The notes beneath the pieces were generated by a model. That model did no database searches, was not told the DNA's origin, and saw nothing but the letters and a program-made list of their open reading frames with translations. From contig JACYXH010000091.1 of NCBI GenBank assembly GCA_026745465.1, forward strand, positions 835,001-899,000: DNA of 64,000 bases. Reading direction: 5' to 3'. The stretch comes from Lota lota (lineage: Eukaryota > Chordata > Actinopteri > Gadiformes > Lotidae). The position numbers and the translations under genes were made by a program. Shown in pieces: positions 42,965-56,439 of this stretch; position 1 is the first letter of the stretch, and every line of letters begins with the position of its first letter.

Positions 42965-45275
42965 TTAGTTGGCTTCGTTCTTGGACGCCTCGTCAAAGTT
43001 CTCCACCAGATCTGCAGGATCATATCAGATTTACAGATTAGGCTTTGGTCTCCCACACGTCACCAACACTGCATCCACTCATTACAGATTCTGATGGATT
43101 AAGAATTAGTATATTCAGAGAGAATTTGTACATCGTTTAGTAAACCACAATTTACAAAAAACGTTAACTGGGTCTTGTCTGGGACAAATTCTCTGCTCTC
43201 GAAGAGGTGCACTAGTGCAATTTTGACAACTGAAAAGTTGATACATGTGCCTTCTTCACAGGGATTCAATTTACAGAACCACATTAAACATTTGTTTTTT
43301 AACCCACATAATAAAAAAATGCTAAGAATAAATGAGTATGCATTTTGTACACTACCATCTCAACTTTAGATGGTAGTGTACAAAATGCATACTCATATCA
43401 CCACAATCATAATAATAGCAATTGGTATATTTTGCATTACTTTAAATTCTAAAGTAATGCAAAATATGCCATTTGCTGTTATGATTGAATATCATAATAG
43501 TGGCATAGTAAACAGTCAACCATCAGGAGACAGGAGGTAGCAGTTATGATTTGTTGGTCAAGGCCACATGACAGAACATGCGTGTCATTGAATTAGGGGA
43601 GGGATTTCACCAAAGTGGAGTCGTAACAGCTTTTAGTGGCATCCTACCTGGAACATCGTCGTCCTCTTCTTCAATATCTTCAGCCTTAGGAGCCTTACTA
43701 TCAAGAGCTACAAACAAAGGAAAACAAAACAGTTATGGCACGGTGTATACACAGTACACATTGAAAGACTTTGGCTCAAATAGGCCTCACCGAAAGTGTT
43801 ATAGCCACATGCTTGTGATGGCCAGACAAAGGAGCACAGGATGATTCTGGCTACTGATATCAGTAGCGGATTGGACTGGGTATTCAAATGCTGGGCTGCC
43901 AAGAGCGCTTTACCAATGACAGGTTATGGGTAATGATAAAATGGTTTCTAAACCAACCCGATACCTCAGCCATAATTACTGAAGAATATTTGTAGGACCA
44001 AGAACGCCCACTCAAATGATAAAATTTACAATCTCTGGCCGGCATGTAGTCATTGTTTTTACCTTAAGATCCCAAATGAAGCTGGTCATTTCCTAATATC
44101 CATCAGCAGGGATAAAGCCATTAAGCCAAAAAATGAAATGTATCCTGGAATGTTACAATCCTACATGGCTACATTCCATAGCAACAAGAACTGCCTGCTT
44201 TCTTGTAGCTATATGCTCTTTTGCCCTGGCCCCCACACACATACATTAAGGGCTCCCCTGGGAAGAATAAGAAGGTAAAACATAGGCCTTGCAGCCACCT
44301 TGGCGGGGGAACTGTTCTGCCAGTTTACGCAGGCTGGTGAGACTGTCTGCGCCTAGCTGGCTGAGGATGCCCGGCAGCATCTCTGTCAGCTGCTTGTTCT
44401 CAGCGTGGCCGGTGATGGCGAAGGTGTTGGCAGAGAGGGACGCCTGCACTTTGGGGTTGTTGAAGTGGATCACGGTACCGTCGTCCTTGATCATATTCAC
44501 CTAAGGGTGGAACGACAGGGGAGGTGGTGGGTTAATACCGGCTTTGTTAACTCTGATCTTCTGCTCCCGTCTATTAGTCCTCGCATCGTTGTACTTGGTT
44601 TTGTTTCCTACCGGTGTGTGATGTATGAGTCATTAAGTCAATGTTGTTGAAAACATCAGTGTCAAGTGAAATCAAGGTAGAGGAAGTGAACAATCTCCTG
44701 TTTTAGGAAATATTATTCACAAAGCTGGATTCATCTGACTGAAGCAACAGAATGGCTCATTGTCCTGTTGCTTCTTGGACAATCATTAGTGTACTGCCCC
44801 ACAATCACGTTAGTCTGGCCATTTCCCCTTTACAAGTATATACACTGTATGTTACGTTACTACCCGTTAAGGACCCATTATGAATAAGACGTAGGCCTAT
44901 GAGTGTGCAAGATAAAACGATACTATTCAAAAATCATGTGTATTGGCCTGAATGCAATGCATACTGAATGAGTATTTCTAGCAATATACATTTACCTCCT
45001 CGATTCCAGCAATGTTATTGACAGCTAATTTCTTAAGGGAGCTCTGAAGTTTTTTGTCATCAGCGGTCGCTGTTCTGTGTACCACCTTCTTCTTCCTACG
45101 AGCAGATCCCTGAACCCAGAGTAGAAAGGTTACTGCAACTCACAAGGCATTATACTGATGACGTTGTTAAATGAGTAAGTCCATGCACCGTTTAGTAATC
45201 CATCGGTTTTATTTTCCTCACCTTCCCACCTATCCGGACCTGGGCTTGAAGTTTTGCCAATTTTTCCTGATTCAT
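42965..45275 (-). CDS. btf3l4: Basic transcription factor 3-like 4 (NAC-beta family)
   Basis: BTF3L4 is a paralogue of BTF3, the beta subunit of the nascent polypeptide-associated complex at the ribosome exit. Five coding exons: 45222-45275, 44996-45109, 44299-44500, 43648-43707, 42965-43011. They sum to 477 nt, 158 aa, the same length as the human protein. The frame begins [20 protein letters not shown], followed by the ribosome-binding basic motif RRKKK. The NAC domain follows ([20 protein letters not shown] through [20 protein letters not shown]), then an acidic tail ([11 protein letters not shown]) ending [15 protein letters not shown]. An upstream noncoding exon with donor after 45766 (gene strand ATCAG|GTTTGC) joins an acceptor just before the start codon. 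Adjacent to zfyve9 as in human. Almost no residue departs from the vertebrate sequence I recall, apart from NKQ for the usual AKP. Confidence 0.97.
43332..43487. repeat. Two tandem long hairpins in a btf3l4 intron
   Basis: Hairpin 1: arms 43332-43360 and 43368-43396 are perfectly complementary over 29 bases with a 7-base loop. Hairpin 2: arms 43404-43444 and 43450-43487 pair over the inner 17 bases exactly and again at the outer ends (CAATCAT/ATGATTG), with small bulges and a 5-base loop. Only seven bases separate the two hairpins. No coding potential. Confidence 0.9.
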
Positions 45276-45765
45276 TTTAGGATCTGAAAGGTTAAAAATA
45301 CATCAAGAGCAATAACTGACCAGGGAAATATATAATATTTACATTCTCTTCGGAATGTCACACTTGGCTTTAAGGTAGCATTCATCGATTAGAATATGGA
45401 TTGATTCGTTAAAAACAAAACATTTTTTGGAGCAGACACAAACATAAACGTCAGCAAAAGAAACCAACACGTCCTATTAAAAACACCAAATGGTTGTTAA
45501 CACACGAATGCAATGTGTAACTCAACAACAGCCAGACAACAAGACAGGCAGAGCAGTCTGGTCAAGCGCCTTCACTGCTTGTCTCGCTAGCCGAGCTTGT
45601 CTTGTTAGCCATGCAGCTAAACGATAACATAAACCTGTTCAGTGAAAATTGTTGAGTGTCAATGTCCCCTTTTAAATGATACGCATATATCAACCACATA
45701 TTCCACGACTACGCCATTAACACGAAGTAACAACTCAGTAAAACTGCGTATTAATAATTGCAAAC

Positions 45766-45840
45766 CTGATCAAATATCCACTGAAGCATGCGCTAGTGAA
45801 AAATGGAGACTGTGAGGAAGACGTTACGTCACATACCATA
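45766..45840 (-). promoter_or_regulatory. btf3l4 noncoding first exon and promoter
   Basis: A donor follows ATCAG at 45766 on the gene strand, marking a noncoding exon. About 60 bases upstream is TTACGTCA (plus strand 45824-45831), a CRE/ATF-type site. The placement close to the expected start of a housekeeping gene makes function plausible, but it is inferred. Confidence 0.45.
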
Positions 45841-46771
45841 TGGCTTTCATCTACTTCGTGGACTTTAATATTATATTTCTGCGTAAGGGGCGTGACATTG
45901 CCACCTGCCGGTTGATTATGTGAATTACAGACAGTGAATTACAGAACAATAAATGTACGCATACCCTGATTGTCTTAATTTAATGTTAAAAAAATTCGAC
46001 TCTCATATGTATCGTGTGTGTGCGTGTTTACGTGCGTGTGTGTGAGAAATAAAGAGAGACATAATAATGATTTATCAGTGTTCCTATAATATTTCTTATC
46101 TATGAAATAAGGTCTAAATATTGTGTATAGTGTAAGAAACAATCACTAGATTAAATGCATAATATGGATATGACTTAGTTGACCAAACTGACCAAGCCAA
46201 ATAAAACTGCTCATGGATATTGCGATCCAACATGGATTCCCCACACAGTTTTTACACAAACAAATACAAAACAAAGGCCCACCTTTTTATCTTTTTCAAA
46301 ACATGTACAATATGACACAAAAATAATACAGCTAACTAACACATTAGATTAACACTAACACGTTCACAGCATTCATATTTTGTAATCCATACAACATGTT
46401 TTAAAAATACGTAAGAAGACAAGGACTTTTGGTGTACCAGAAACAGCAGCAACATCTAACAATAAGAACCTGACAAGTATCACACAACGGAATCTCTCCA
46501 TAGGATTATGGACACATTGTACACAGAGTAGAAATAAATAGTTTTGAGTATTTAAGAACTTAACAATTTTGTTGTGATTCAGCATGCTATGTGACTTCTG
46601 GGTATTGTTTTGGTCATGAAAACACACCACAACATTCCAATAATATACCAATAACTACACAAAGATGGAATTCAAATTTGTTGTTCTTAACAAAAAGTTC
46701 TTCATTTTACGGCATCCTACTTCTTGACGTCACCAGGCGTACTGGCACCTATTGGTTCTGCGTGATGGCCT

Positions 46772-48194
46772 TTATTGGCCGGGCAGGTGCACGCTTCCCA
46801 TGCAGATGCAGTCATTCTGCATTGTACTGGAGGGTCGCATCTCCACCGAGCCCCACAATATGGTGCTCTTGCGGTGGTGGATGCAGTCGGACCCGGGGTT
46901 CCAGAAGCCATGCAGCACCAGATAGAGCTTCCTAAGCACGGCCTTGCGGAGGAGGATGTACACCCAGGGGTCCAGGATCTGGTTCCAGGTGGCCATGCGC
47001 ACCATCAGCAGCAGACTGAAGGATGCCGGTTCAGACTGGGTCTGGGTCGTTAACACGATGACGTAGATCTAGCGCAAACACAAATAGAAACAGACTTTAA
47101 CATAATTTGTCACCGCGCAACAAAGCTGTCCATGCATGCAACATTTTTCATTGTATATAAGTAATATATATTGGATATTTACTTACATGAATCCCACAAA
47201 CATCTCAGAAACCGCCATCAGAACACACTTTTGTTAATTTTGAGAAACTAGTTTGTACAGCGCTTGGAATTGCTTGTAGTTACTCCCAATTGTTTTTGCA
47301 TGCTTTGATTGTTTTCAGCTTCACCTGTGAGTGCTTGGATTTAAGCATCTGCTAAATGCAACACATACATGTAATTGTAATCTGTGCTGTATTACTCACC
47401 AGCAAAGGCCCCCAGCACACACAGGACACCAGCATGATGGCCAGAAGCTGGACGATCATCTCCAAGTGGTAGGAGGTGCCTCTGCAGCGATGCTTCCGCC
47501 GCATCTTGGACTGCAGCAAGGCGCAGCTGGTCAGGGTGTTGCACAACAGCGAGAGCAGCAGCGCCACCAGCCCCAGCATTGAGAAGACCAGTGGCAGCAG
47601 CACGTCGAGCCAGTCCCTGGGCTCCTCCTCGCGGAAGAAGCACCAGCTGTGGGAGTGCTGCACCTGGTAGGGCCTCCACAGCACCAGGGGCAGGCCGGCC
47701 ACCAGGGCGGCCAGCACCCAGATGAACCCCAGCAGACGCTTCACGTGACGGGGGGCTACGGCCGTGGAGTGAAAGAGGGGCCGTGTGACCCCCAGGCAGC
47801 GCTCAACCGCCATGGTGCAGCCCAGGAATAGCGGGCTGAGGCCGAAGAACACCAGGGACGCCCCGAAGAAGCCGCACAGGACGCGGTCGGGGTCGAACGC
47901 CTCCCACTTCTTGTGGGAGCTGTGGATGAAGAGCACCAGGGAGCCGTTGACCAGATGGCCCAGGAGGTCGGTGACCACCAGCCCGCTGGCAAACAGCAGG
48001 AAGGAGGCCTTGGATTTGAGGCGGATGCGGTGGTATGACTTGACCAGGACGAAGAGAGCCAGGCTGTTGGAGAGGATCCCCCCGGTCATTGAGACGATGG
48101 ACGCCGTGACCGACAGGTCATCGGGGCTGCAGGTGGAGTTGGTGGTCCTGACCTCTGACTTGCACCCACTCTCTGAGGTCCCGTTGGTGGACAT
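46772..48194 (-). CDS. ptgfr: Prostaglandin F2-alpha receptor-like GPCR
   Basis: Prostanoid receptor of the FP/EP1 branch, Gq-type by family. Two coding exons: 47400-48194 (795 nt) and 46772-47068 (297 nt), 363 aa. The single intron after CWGPLL (late TM6) is at the position usual for prostanoid receptors. Visible features are N-terminal N-glycosylation sites (NGT, NST), [10 protein letters not shown] in TM1, [13 protein letters not shown] in TM2, the TM3 cysteine (RVLCGFF), [12 protein letters not shown] with ERC replacing DRY, an ECL2 SWCF motif, and [16 protein letters not shown] in TM7. KSKASFLL, the HSTAV region and [12 protein letters not shown] favour FP over EP1. The cytoplasmic tail differs from mammalian FP. 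The Met at 48194 is chosen because the upstream frame passes an acceptor (CCCCGCAG before 48210). A 5'UTR exon is likely; donors near 48602 and 49340 are candidates. Confidence 0.9.
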
Positions 48195-48210
48195 GGTAGG
48201 CCGTGATCTG

Positions 48211-51200
48211 CGGGGTGTGTGTGATAGGGAGAGAGAGGTCAAGAAGTATAAAACAATAGAGAATTTTAGAACAGGTTCCACTGATAATCCAAAACAGTAA
48301 TCTAAATGGTAAAGCAATGGCCGTTCGTCATACATCCATTATAATATGCTTATTGGGGTAAAGTAAATCAATATTTAATACAATAATAAACAATTGCACA
48401 CGCTTAGAAATAAATCTCCATGTTTTTCGTCATGTTAGTTGCAAAGTATTATATTAATAAATCTTTTATACTTTTAGAGACATATATGGCAATTTCTGGT
48501 CAATATCTGTCAATAACATACTTTTTTTATTACAGGTCCGCGGTGAAAATAACAAAATGGTCATCAACATCCTACTCAAGTTTTTTTCGCATAAACTCAC
48601 CTAAGCTTGTATCAAACAGCTCTTCGTGGTTCATTGTTGTCCATACATGAAAATAAAGTAGTTTTTTTTCAGTTCGGCAATAAACGAACAACGTACGTGT
48701 TCCGTCTAAGCGTTGCTCCGGGAGGAATTGCTACTTCTTGGAATATTCTACACACAGCTGTGTGCTCTTCTGGTCCGCGCTGTAAACTGTGAACTAGAAG
48801 GCAGGCAGCCTTCTCTGAGAGCTCCACATGTGATGCAGTCATTTGAAGAGCAAATCCAATTCCTCATGTGGGAGTTAAAGAAATATAATTCCGTTGTGAT
48901 TCAAAATATGATCGATGTTGTCACCTTAATTAGTCCTAGTTCAGTAGACGCTGCCAGTATCGTTTAAAAATGAAAATTGTATGATGAAAAATGGCTGCCC
49001 AAATAATCGCCCAATATTAATTAGCTTATTGATAAATAAATAAAAACTCTTAAACGTTTTCACAAACTGACACAAACTGACTTTGGTATATTAATTAGGC
49101 CTACCACATTATCCGAGAAACAATGAACAATTATAGACACATAATCGAAATGTGTTGTATTATATTTGTATCCATATATAATATAGCCATTGATCATCAA
49201 GCAACAAATAAAATAGTACTATTTTATTTCTAAATCATGAATACAATATTGAATTATTTTATTTATGAATTACACGTTTTAAGCTTACATTCAGCCAATT
49301 TAGGAACGTACCATCAACAAACAAGATTAACGCTTACCTGTGATTAAAAACCGAAAGAGAAAATACCTATTGGCACATCCTTGGGTGACATTCCTTGGCA
49401 GGGGTTGCTTACCAGCCACACAAACAGTTGTACAGATACACTTTCTCCACCTGCAAGGCTTTGTACAAAATACTGACTACAGGATCTAATCAGCCTAAAG
49501 GAGAGGAGATTTGCACTCTTCATTTCCCCAAAAGATTCTGCTGTATTCTGCATACTAGATGCTTATTCACCTCCGTCCAAGCCAGGAGCAGTGGGTCACC
49601 TCAAATCGCACCCTGTCATGAACTATGTTTCTCTCCGTCTTGGCAACCCATTTTAGGGAGAGAGACTTGGATAAAAGTGTATTTGGCCCACACAGACTGT
49701 TTTCGTTATTAATTTTGTCATTCATTTCATCATTCCCCACATGTGAGGATTGGAGGGCATTTTATTACTGTCCATAAAGTATGTAATCACGCTGCTAGGA
49801 TGAGTTGAAACTAAAGGCAATGTAAGTTAACTTTATTGACATAGCACCCTTCAAACAGAAATACCAATCAAAGTGCTTATGGCAGGAAAACACATTACTT
49901 TTAATGGACAACCAATAAATGACAATAAAAAAAAAATCAATCTTCTGGAACTTTGTCCCAGATATGTGTGGCATAAAAATGAAAATAAATCAGATTTGTC
50001 CCAGCATGCTTGATTCACACTCTGGGGACCATAAGCAGAACGGTCCCCGATGACCTGGAAGTCATCGGGACCCAAGGTGGCTTTGTAACAGACACAGACT
50101 ATGTATTTCGGTCCTCAACTGTTAAGTGCTTTGTAAACAATTAGTAATATTTAGAACTCAATCACAAGCAGCGCAATGAACTTCACTCTGGAGTCATGTG
50201 GTCTGCTTTCCTAGTGCATAGTGTTCAACATTCTGGCCTATTTTTTTAGAGAGCCCTGTAAATACTTAAAGCACTCAAGCCTGCTCAAAACAAAAACATT
50301 GAATTAGTTGTAGTCTTGCTTGGACAGGAATATTTTTATGGAAGTGTCATCTACATAGTTGTGGTGGGAGATATTGTTGTTTTTCATAATTTAATTATGA
50401 ACACACACACACACACATACTCACTATTTCTAACTATGATGATGTATCAGAGAACATTAGACGTATAAGATTCAATATAAAGTGTTTCTTTTTCTGATTG
50501 GCTCATGGCAAAACAGACACGAGTGAATTCCATTGGATAGTATTCTCTACATGTGAACTGATCATAGAGCCATGATAATGTGTGGATATCTCTTGAAAAA
50601 GTTGCTCTCCTAAAAAGCAGGTCTTGGGACTGAGTGTTGATTCCGTTAAACCAGTTTCATGACAGTCTAGTCTAGTCCAGGCAATATATTATACCAGTCT
50701 CTTCCCTCCCTTACCCCTATATTGCTAAAATAGACCAAAGAAAATCCATAAATAAGATATTCTGTGCTTTACGACTGGTGACCTTGTGCTTTGGACACTT
50801 TAATGTTGCTAAGTTTAAAGGACACTGCTAGTTTGGATGTTTTGTTGGAAGTATTTCCTTATTTGTCTATAGAAGCTTTGGACTTCATGGTGGCACACTG
50901 ACAATATTTCTTTCCTTCCTTCTTTCTGTCTAATATCTGTGGAATGGGAAATCATGTGTGTGAATTACTTTTACTATTTAGGAGAATTTGAATCTGCGCC
51001 TCTAGATATTATCATACAGAGTTATAGCATATTTGGAGTAATGTCCATCCTTTGTGCCATGGCACTACAAATCTAAGATGGATATATTGTCTGACTAGAA
51101 TCCAAGTACATTCTGTCACCCTTAGGTGTAATGAATCAGCCACTATTTGGTGTCTTTTTGTGTTACTTTTTGTGTGTTCTGTGTGTAGTACCTGGCGGAT

Positions 51201-52890
51201 TATCTTTAAGACGTAGCCATGTTAAAACAAGGTGACATTGCACCTGCAAACAGGAATGCCCGGGGTATCTGGTGCAAAGAGTAGTTATCTCCAAATGGTA
51301 GTCTGGATAGGAAAACCATCTTCCCACTATGGTGAGATCACACCTTTTTTTCTTGTAGTGTTCTGAATGGTCGAGCTGTAATCTGGCGACTTCCTCAGCG
51401 GGGTGCGGAGAAGATTTGAAGTAGAATAAAGTAGATGACCGGTGAAGTAGTCTCTAGTGTCTTCTTTTGGTGTTAATCATCAAAACACTCTAATCTTCCA
51501 ATGTGCAGGCAACAAAAGTCCTCGTCGTTATACCATCTCTCTCTCACACCCCTTACTCTGCTCTCCCGCTGTCTCTTGTCATGCAGCAATAGTTCCCAGC
51601 CACCGTGACCTGAGATCTTCAGTCGGTCTCAAAATTGGCCGCCATAAGATGGGTTGATGGGAGTAAATGGCAAAATGTGTCAAAGCTATTTACCCACCCA
51701 GAATTGCAACGGAGAAGTAGTGAGAGATGCCTTGAAGAAGTCTACCTCGAAATAAAAAAACTCTTATAAGCCTCAGCTTGATTATGGGCCTACTTCCAAC
51801 ACAGCGGAAAACATTTCCTTTAGACCAAGGGTGTGCACAGTGCAACTATGTCCTAGTATTACCCTTCATTTATTTAGATGAACCTAAGCTAAGAAGTCAG
51901 TAGGTCTCAATTTATTGATGTGTTTTATATTCAGCCACCTGTGTTTTTTTAAGTGCTGTGAATGGAAATGCACTGACATGATAATTTGGAGCCAAATCAA
52001 AGCAGAACTGTCCAACACTGCAGCTGGACATCAAGACTAGGATTAGGTGACAAAATCTGGTTTCTGATATGATACCAAATGTGAATGTACTTTTATAGAA
52101 CATATTACAGAAACTGGGGGTCGGTGCCTGAGTGTATGTGAACTACGTACAGACATGATGCAATTCTACCTAGTTAGACTACATCTGTCCTAATAGCGTG
52201 TCTCTTGAAACACACAATTTGTTAAAGTTTATGTGAGTATAATGTTGCATGAGCTTTGCTAACAATTGAATGAGCTGTTTTGTAATTTTTAATTTAACAT
52301 TGAGTATCAGAGACATAAAGGAAATGCTACGTTTTTACAAATATATACAGTTAGGTAATGATTACGAGTTTTTAGGTGAGATGACGATTACTAATAACAT
52401 TTATTACACGGCTTTGTTGACAACTCGATTCTGATGGGTCGATCACGGCATTCAGCTGTCTGTTATTTCTGAACAGCAGGCCGCTGTAATGGATAGCACA
52501 CCGTTGCTATGGACACAACCGGACTGCTTTTTTTTTATTTATAGAAGAAGCAATAAAATCATTTCCAGATCCCTACAATCGTTTATTGTTGTTGTATTTT
52601 GCGTAAAGTTATTGATTTCTTTAGTAATTATCCGTGTCATCAGCGGGATAATGAACAGCCAGCAGGTCATTATCGCGAAATAAACCGCTTGAGGCTGATC
52701 GGTTTATTTCCCGATAATGACCAGCTCGATGTACATTATCCATTAAAGGGGATCTTTATATGTTCTCATGTATCCACAAGACCTAATGTCAAAAGTACTA
52801 GTGCCCTCCCTTGCCAACGAAAGAGGAAAAAGTGAAAAGGGGACTTAACACTACTTCATTTTCTACCATTTGAGATGTCTGCGGAGAGCC
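48211..52890. other. Gene-poor region right of ptgfr
   Basis: Apart from possible noncoding ptgfr 5' exons near its left end, I see no coding exon. The segment at 49820-50090 begins with a CTTTATTGACATAGCACCC motif seen at the ends of many teleost interspersed repeats. A hairpin at 52661-52726 is listed separately. Confidence 0.5.
52661..52726. repeat. Hairpin with 27-base arms
   Basis: Arms 52661-52687 and 52700-52726 pair at 25 of 27 positions around a 12-base loop. Fragments of the same motif (GATAATGA, CATTATCC) recur on both sides, suggesting a MITE-like element rather than an isolated hairpin. Confidence 0.8.
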
Positions 52891-52894
52891 GGTT

Positions 52895-54960
52895 GCCCCA
52901 CCAGGGATTACGCCTGGTTTTAGTCGGTTTTACGCCGGTTGCACCATGTAGGCTTAGGCTTTCTTCTCAGTAAAACCGGGCGTTAATATTACGCCTAGTC
53001 AGGAGTGGGTGTTAAGTCAAAGCCAGGGCCGTTTCTGTAGTAACAACACACCTTCACAATGGCGCGTCTCATACATCGCGTTTACAACGAGCGGACATTT
53101 AGACGGGAGAGGGTTATTTGATACAGAAGCAATTCATTGGAGATATAAACGACGAGGAGCTGATTGAGAGGTTTCGTTTCTATAGGAGAGATATATTTGA
53201 ACTTACTGAGGAGCTGACACCGGACACAGGCCTATATGTGTAGGACCACAACGCAGCGCTGTCACCTGCGTTGCAGCTGTTCATTGCACTTTGTTTTTAT
53301 GCAAACGGTGGATTTCAAACTACAGTTTGAGACATGGTAAGTGTACAACAACGAAGGCTGTCCAAGTTAGAACAACCATTAATGGCCTCCATAATTTCTT
53401 TCCAAGTTGACTGTTTTTTCTTCTTTGTTCTAACGTTGGACTGTTTGGCATTCAGCCTGTTCTTGTGCAGGTGTTACACCGTATTCTTTGACTCACCGTA
53501 TTCTGTGACCCCAGGGGTCGCTGTTGCACATTTTCTGCAACCTGCACGAGTTTGAAGGCATAAAGTCGTAAAGGCATAATGCTGTCGTGGAAGGTTTCCT
53601 GTTACGTGTGGACTCTGTGACGATCGCAGACATGAATAATTTTGTACACATACAGATATGAGGATGCCAAATGACCTGAACACATTTGGTTGGGGTTTAA
53701 GTAAAAAAAAAAATCGCATTTACAATGGGGTCACAGAATACGACGGCCAGCTATCATGGATTGTGACCTATCATGGATGGTTTCCTGTTGCGTGTGGACT
53801 CTGTGATGATCGCAGACATGAATAATTATACAGGATGACAAATGAAAAACAGGTTGCTGTCGGGTGCTTCGTCCCGCCGTGCTTCCACTGGAACTATAGG
53901 CTACTGCCTCTTCAGTGGCCACCATACTCGGCGCAATATTGTCGGCTTTTTGAAAATTGTGCTCTTGGGTCACTAAAATCACCCTTACGCTGCAAATCCA
54001 CCCAAGTCACTGCAATCACGCACACTTCACGCCCATACAGGCATTAGTTCATAGTTTATTTCATATACTACAGTAATCAAAAAACGGTGGGCATTATAAC
54101 AAAAACAACCACAGTTTGAGCAATCAGAGAGGGGCTCGTAATGAAGAAAGATCTCTCCCCGATCCCCTTGTAATTAAATGTGCTTTATAAAAACATTTGA
54201 TTTGATTAGCATTGTACAGACACATACTATGGATGGGGCGTTTACTACGGTCCACCACCGTTGCTTCTTTCCCCATAAGAAGCAACAATCAGCGTTTAAT
54301 TACGTTGATTTACCTTTGAGTATTTCCTACTATAGGCTACTGTGTAAAATGCTGTTTAGAATTGACTAACACCATTTCTATATTCACGTTTGCATCAAGA
54401 AAGAAGGACCCGTCATCATCGTGCCACCACAGAGCCAAATCAACCTCTTTGCTTCATCCACTCAACGGGCTATACAAAACGAACTAACCCATCCCGAGTG
54501 AGCGATGGCGATACGATGTTTACTTTGAAGCTCGTGCATGTTTCCACACATGAACGACTTTATGCCTTCAAACTCGTGCATGTTGCAGAAAATGTGCAAC
54601 AGCGAACCCTGGGGTCACAGAATACGGTGTAACACCTGTTGTACAGATCTTTTAATTTTCGGATCTCAATGTCCATCCAGTTGCCTATTCTCTTCCGCTG
54701 ATCCTCCATAGTGTTATGATAACAAATGAATCAGCTACAAATTAGCAAGACAGCGGGAGATTGTTAACAATGTATCCTAGCAACGTACGATGCTAGGCGT
54801 AGTACGTGGGCATTCACATGAACACGCATCGCTAAAACCGGGTGTAGCATACGTTGGATTGGTGCAATAGACTTTAAGTTCGTACTGACTGGTTTTAACA
54901 AAGACCAGCAGTTAGGACAGGGCTTAGTAAAGACCAGTTGATGCAGCCCACTCCTGGTGT
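52895..54960 (+). mobile_element. Decayed PIF/Harbinger DNA transposon with internal inverted and direct repeats
   Basis: At 53059-53345 there is a degraded HARBI1-type transposase N-terminus. After a frameshift it reads DEELIERFRFYRRDIFELTE, then a stop, then NAALSPALQLFIALCFYANG and GFQTTV, a second stop, and an exon-end-like GACATG|GTAAGT. These are hallmark N-terminal motifs of Harbinger transposases (ERFRFYR; LxxFIALxFYAxGxFQ). The catalytic DDE part is missing. Segment 53460-53580 is repeated inverted at 54540-54635. Segment 53590-53640 is repeated directly at 53770-53825. The outer borders are approximate; I could not define terminal repeats or the target-site duplication by eye. Confidence 0.65.
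53059..53345 (+). pseudogene. Harbinger transposase remnant
   Basis: Starts with ATG and an Arg-rich lead (MARLIHRVYNERTFRRER), shifts frame near 53115, then carries two in-frame stops. Recognised by DEELIERFRFYRRDIFELTE and FIALCFYANGGFQT. It lacks everything after the first transposase motif block, so it cannot encode an active enzyme. Confidence 0.7.
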
Positions 54961-55805
54961 TTATGATGCTATCCCCGGTAATAGAATGATCCTCAGAGCA
55001 GAGCAAACATGCAATTATGTTAGGAGACACACAGGACAGGTGTCATTAGAGAAAGAGATGAGTATCAGCAATGTAAACATGAGCCAATGCACTGTATTCA
55101 AGAAAAATTCAAGTTTGGCTAATTGTAAAGAGGCCAGTTTTGGTTATAGCAATGGACATGGAAACTCCTGGCTCATTTGATAAATAAGTGTTTTTACAGT
55201 AATATAATTTTTTCCAAACTACACATTGCATCCCCATCCTCAGATTTAAAGGAAACATGCCCTTAGATCTGTTTAGACCAATTGATGATTGAGGTACCAG
55301 AAGCTATTCAGAACAGCTATCATGCAGATGGGGAATACATCTACTAACCTTATTTTTGTTTTGGGCTGTAAAGTCGATTACGACCAGTAGGTGTCATCAT
55401 TGAACACCATTTAGATTGTAAAATATAGCAGACATACCAATCCTTGTCCTTGCTTTGGTAACATTTGGCTTCTAGGCAAATCCTTTTGAATTCATAACTT
55501 TTTTTGTTAAAATCAGTGCTGTCTTGTATGGCGTAAAACCATCTTGTTTATTTTCTTACACATGTAGAAAAGGATTAAGCATATCCTCTTTCCACCTCAC
55601 ATTGACATGACAGAAAACGATGTCATGATCTACAGGTTCCAACCAAACAACTTTGCAAACCTCATATAAAGAGTAGCAACTAGAAAAAAAATCTAAATGT
55701 AAATCCTATATTTCCTTTTAATGAAAAACATCATGCAAACCTCATACAGAATAAGAAAATTTGAATATAAATTATTTCTGAATCCCTGGCTATAAATAAA
55801 TAAAT

Positions 55806-55824
55806 ACACACAGACACACACACA

Positions 55825-55873
<49 letters not shown>
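55806..55873. repeat. (CA)n microsatellite
   Basis: CA run with a few CAGA interruptions at its left end. Confidence 0.95.
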
Positions 55874-55875
<2 letters not shown>

Positions 55876-56439
55876 AGGCACACACCAAATAAATAATAAG
55901 TGAATTGTGGTATTTCATATATTACAACATAACATCTGAACACAGCGATCATCTCATCACCAAATTACTTCTGCTTCAACCCTGTACACAAACAGAATTC
56001 CCCTTTAGCCTCGTCCGATACCTCCCAAAGTATTTCTCTTTTTCACATACAAGCCCTCTCCTTGGGATGCTGGCTGCGTACCACTTAAGATATTCAAAGC
56101 TCAGGCTCATTTGAAGCCAGATTGTCCTCCATAAGCTGTTCAAAGCCCAGGCCCTCCCCATCTTCTGAGAGACAGTAGCCTACATTGGTGTGCACGACAC
56201 ACAACACAAGGTCCACATCTTAGGAGCAGCACCCGTGCACTGAGTGGGGCGCGCTGTAGCATTTCACAGGATGCACCCCCCGGCGTCACAGCCTGTCTTA
56301 AAAGGTTAAGAGGATTTAAGATTCCACAGTGGCCCTGGTGGTGGTGGTGGTGAGGAAGGAAGAGTGGAATGATAGGTGAAGGGACGGTGAGTCGATACGG
56401 AGAATGAGGAGGAGGCCCTGACTTCTGAATCCTACTTTA

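Noticed and set aside
48195-48335. N-terminal extension of the ptgfr frame up to 48335
   Set aside because: The frame passes a good acceptor (CCCCGCAG) and the extension lacks receptor features; the Met at 48194 gives a normal-length N-terminus.
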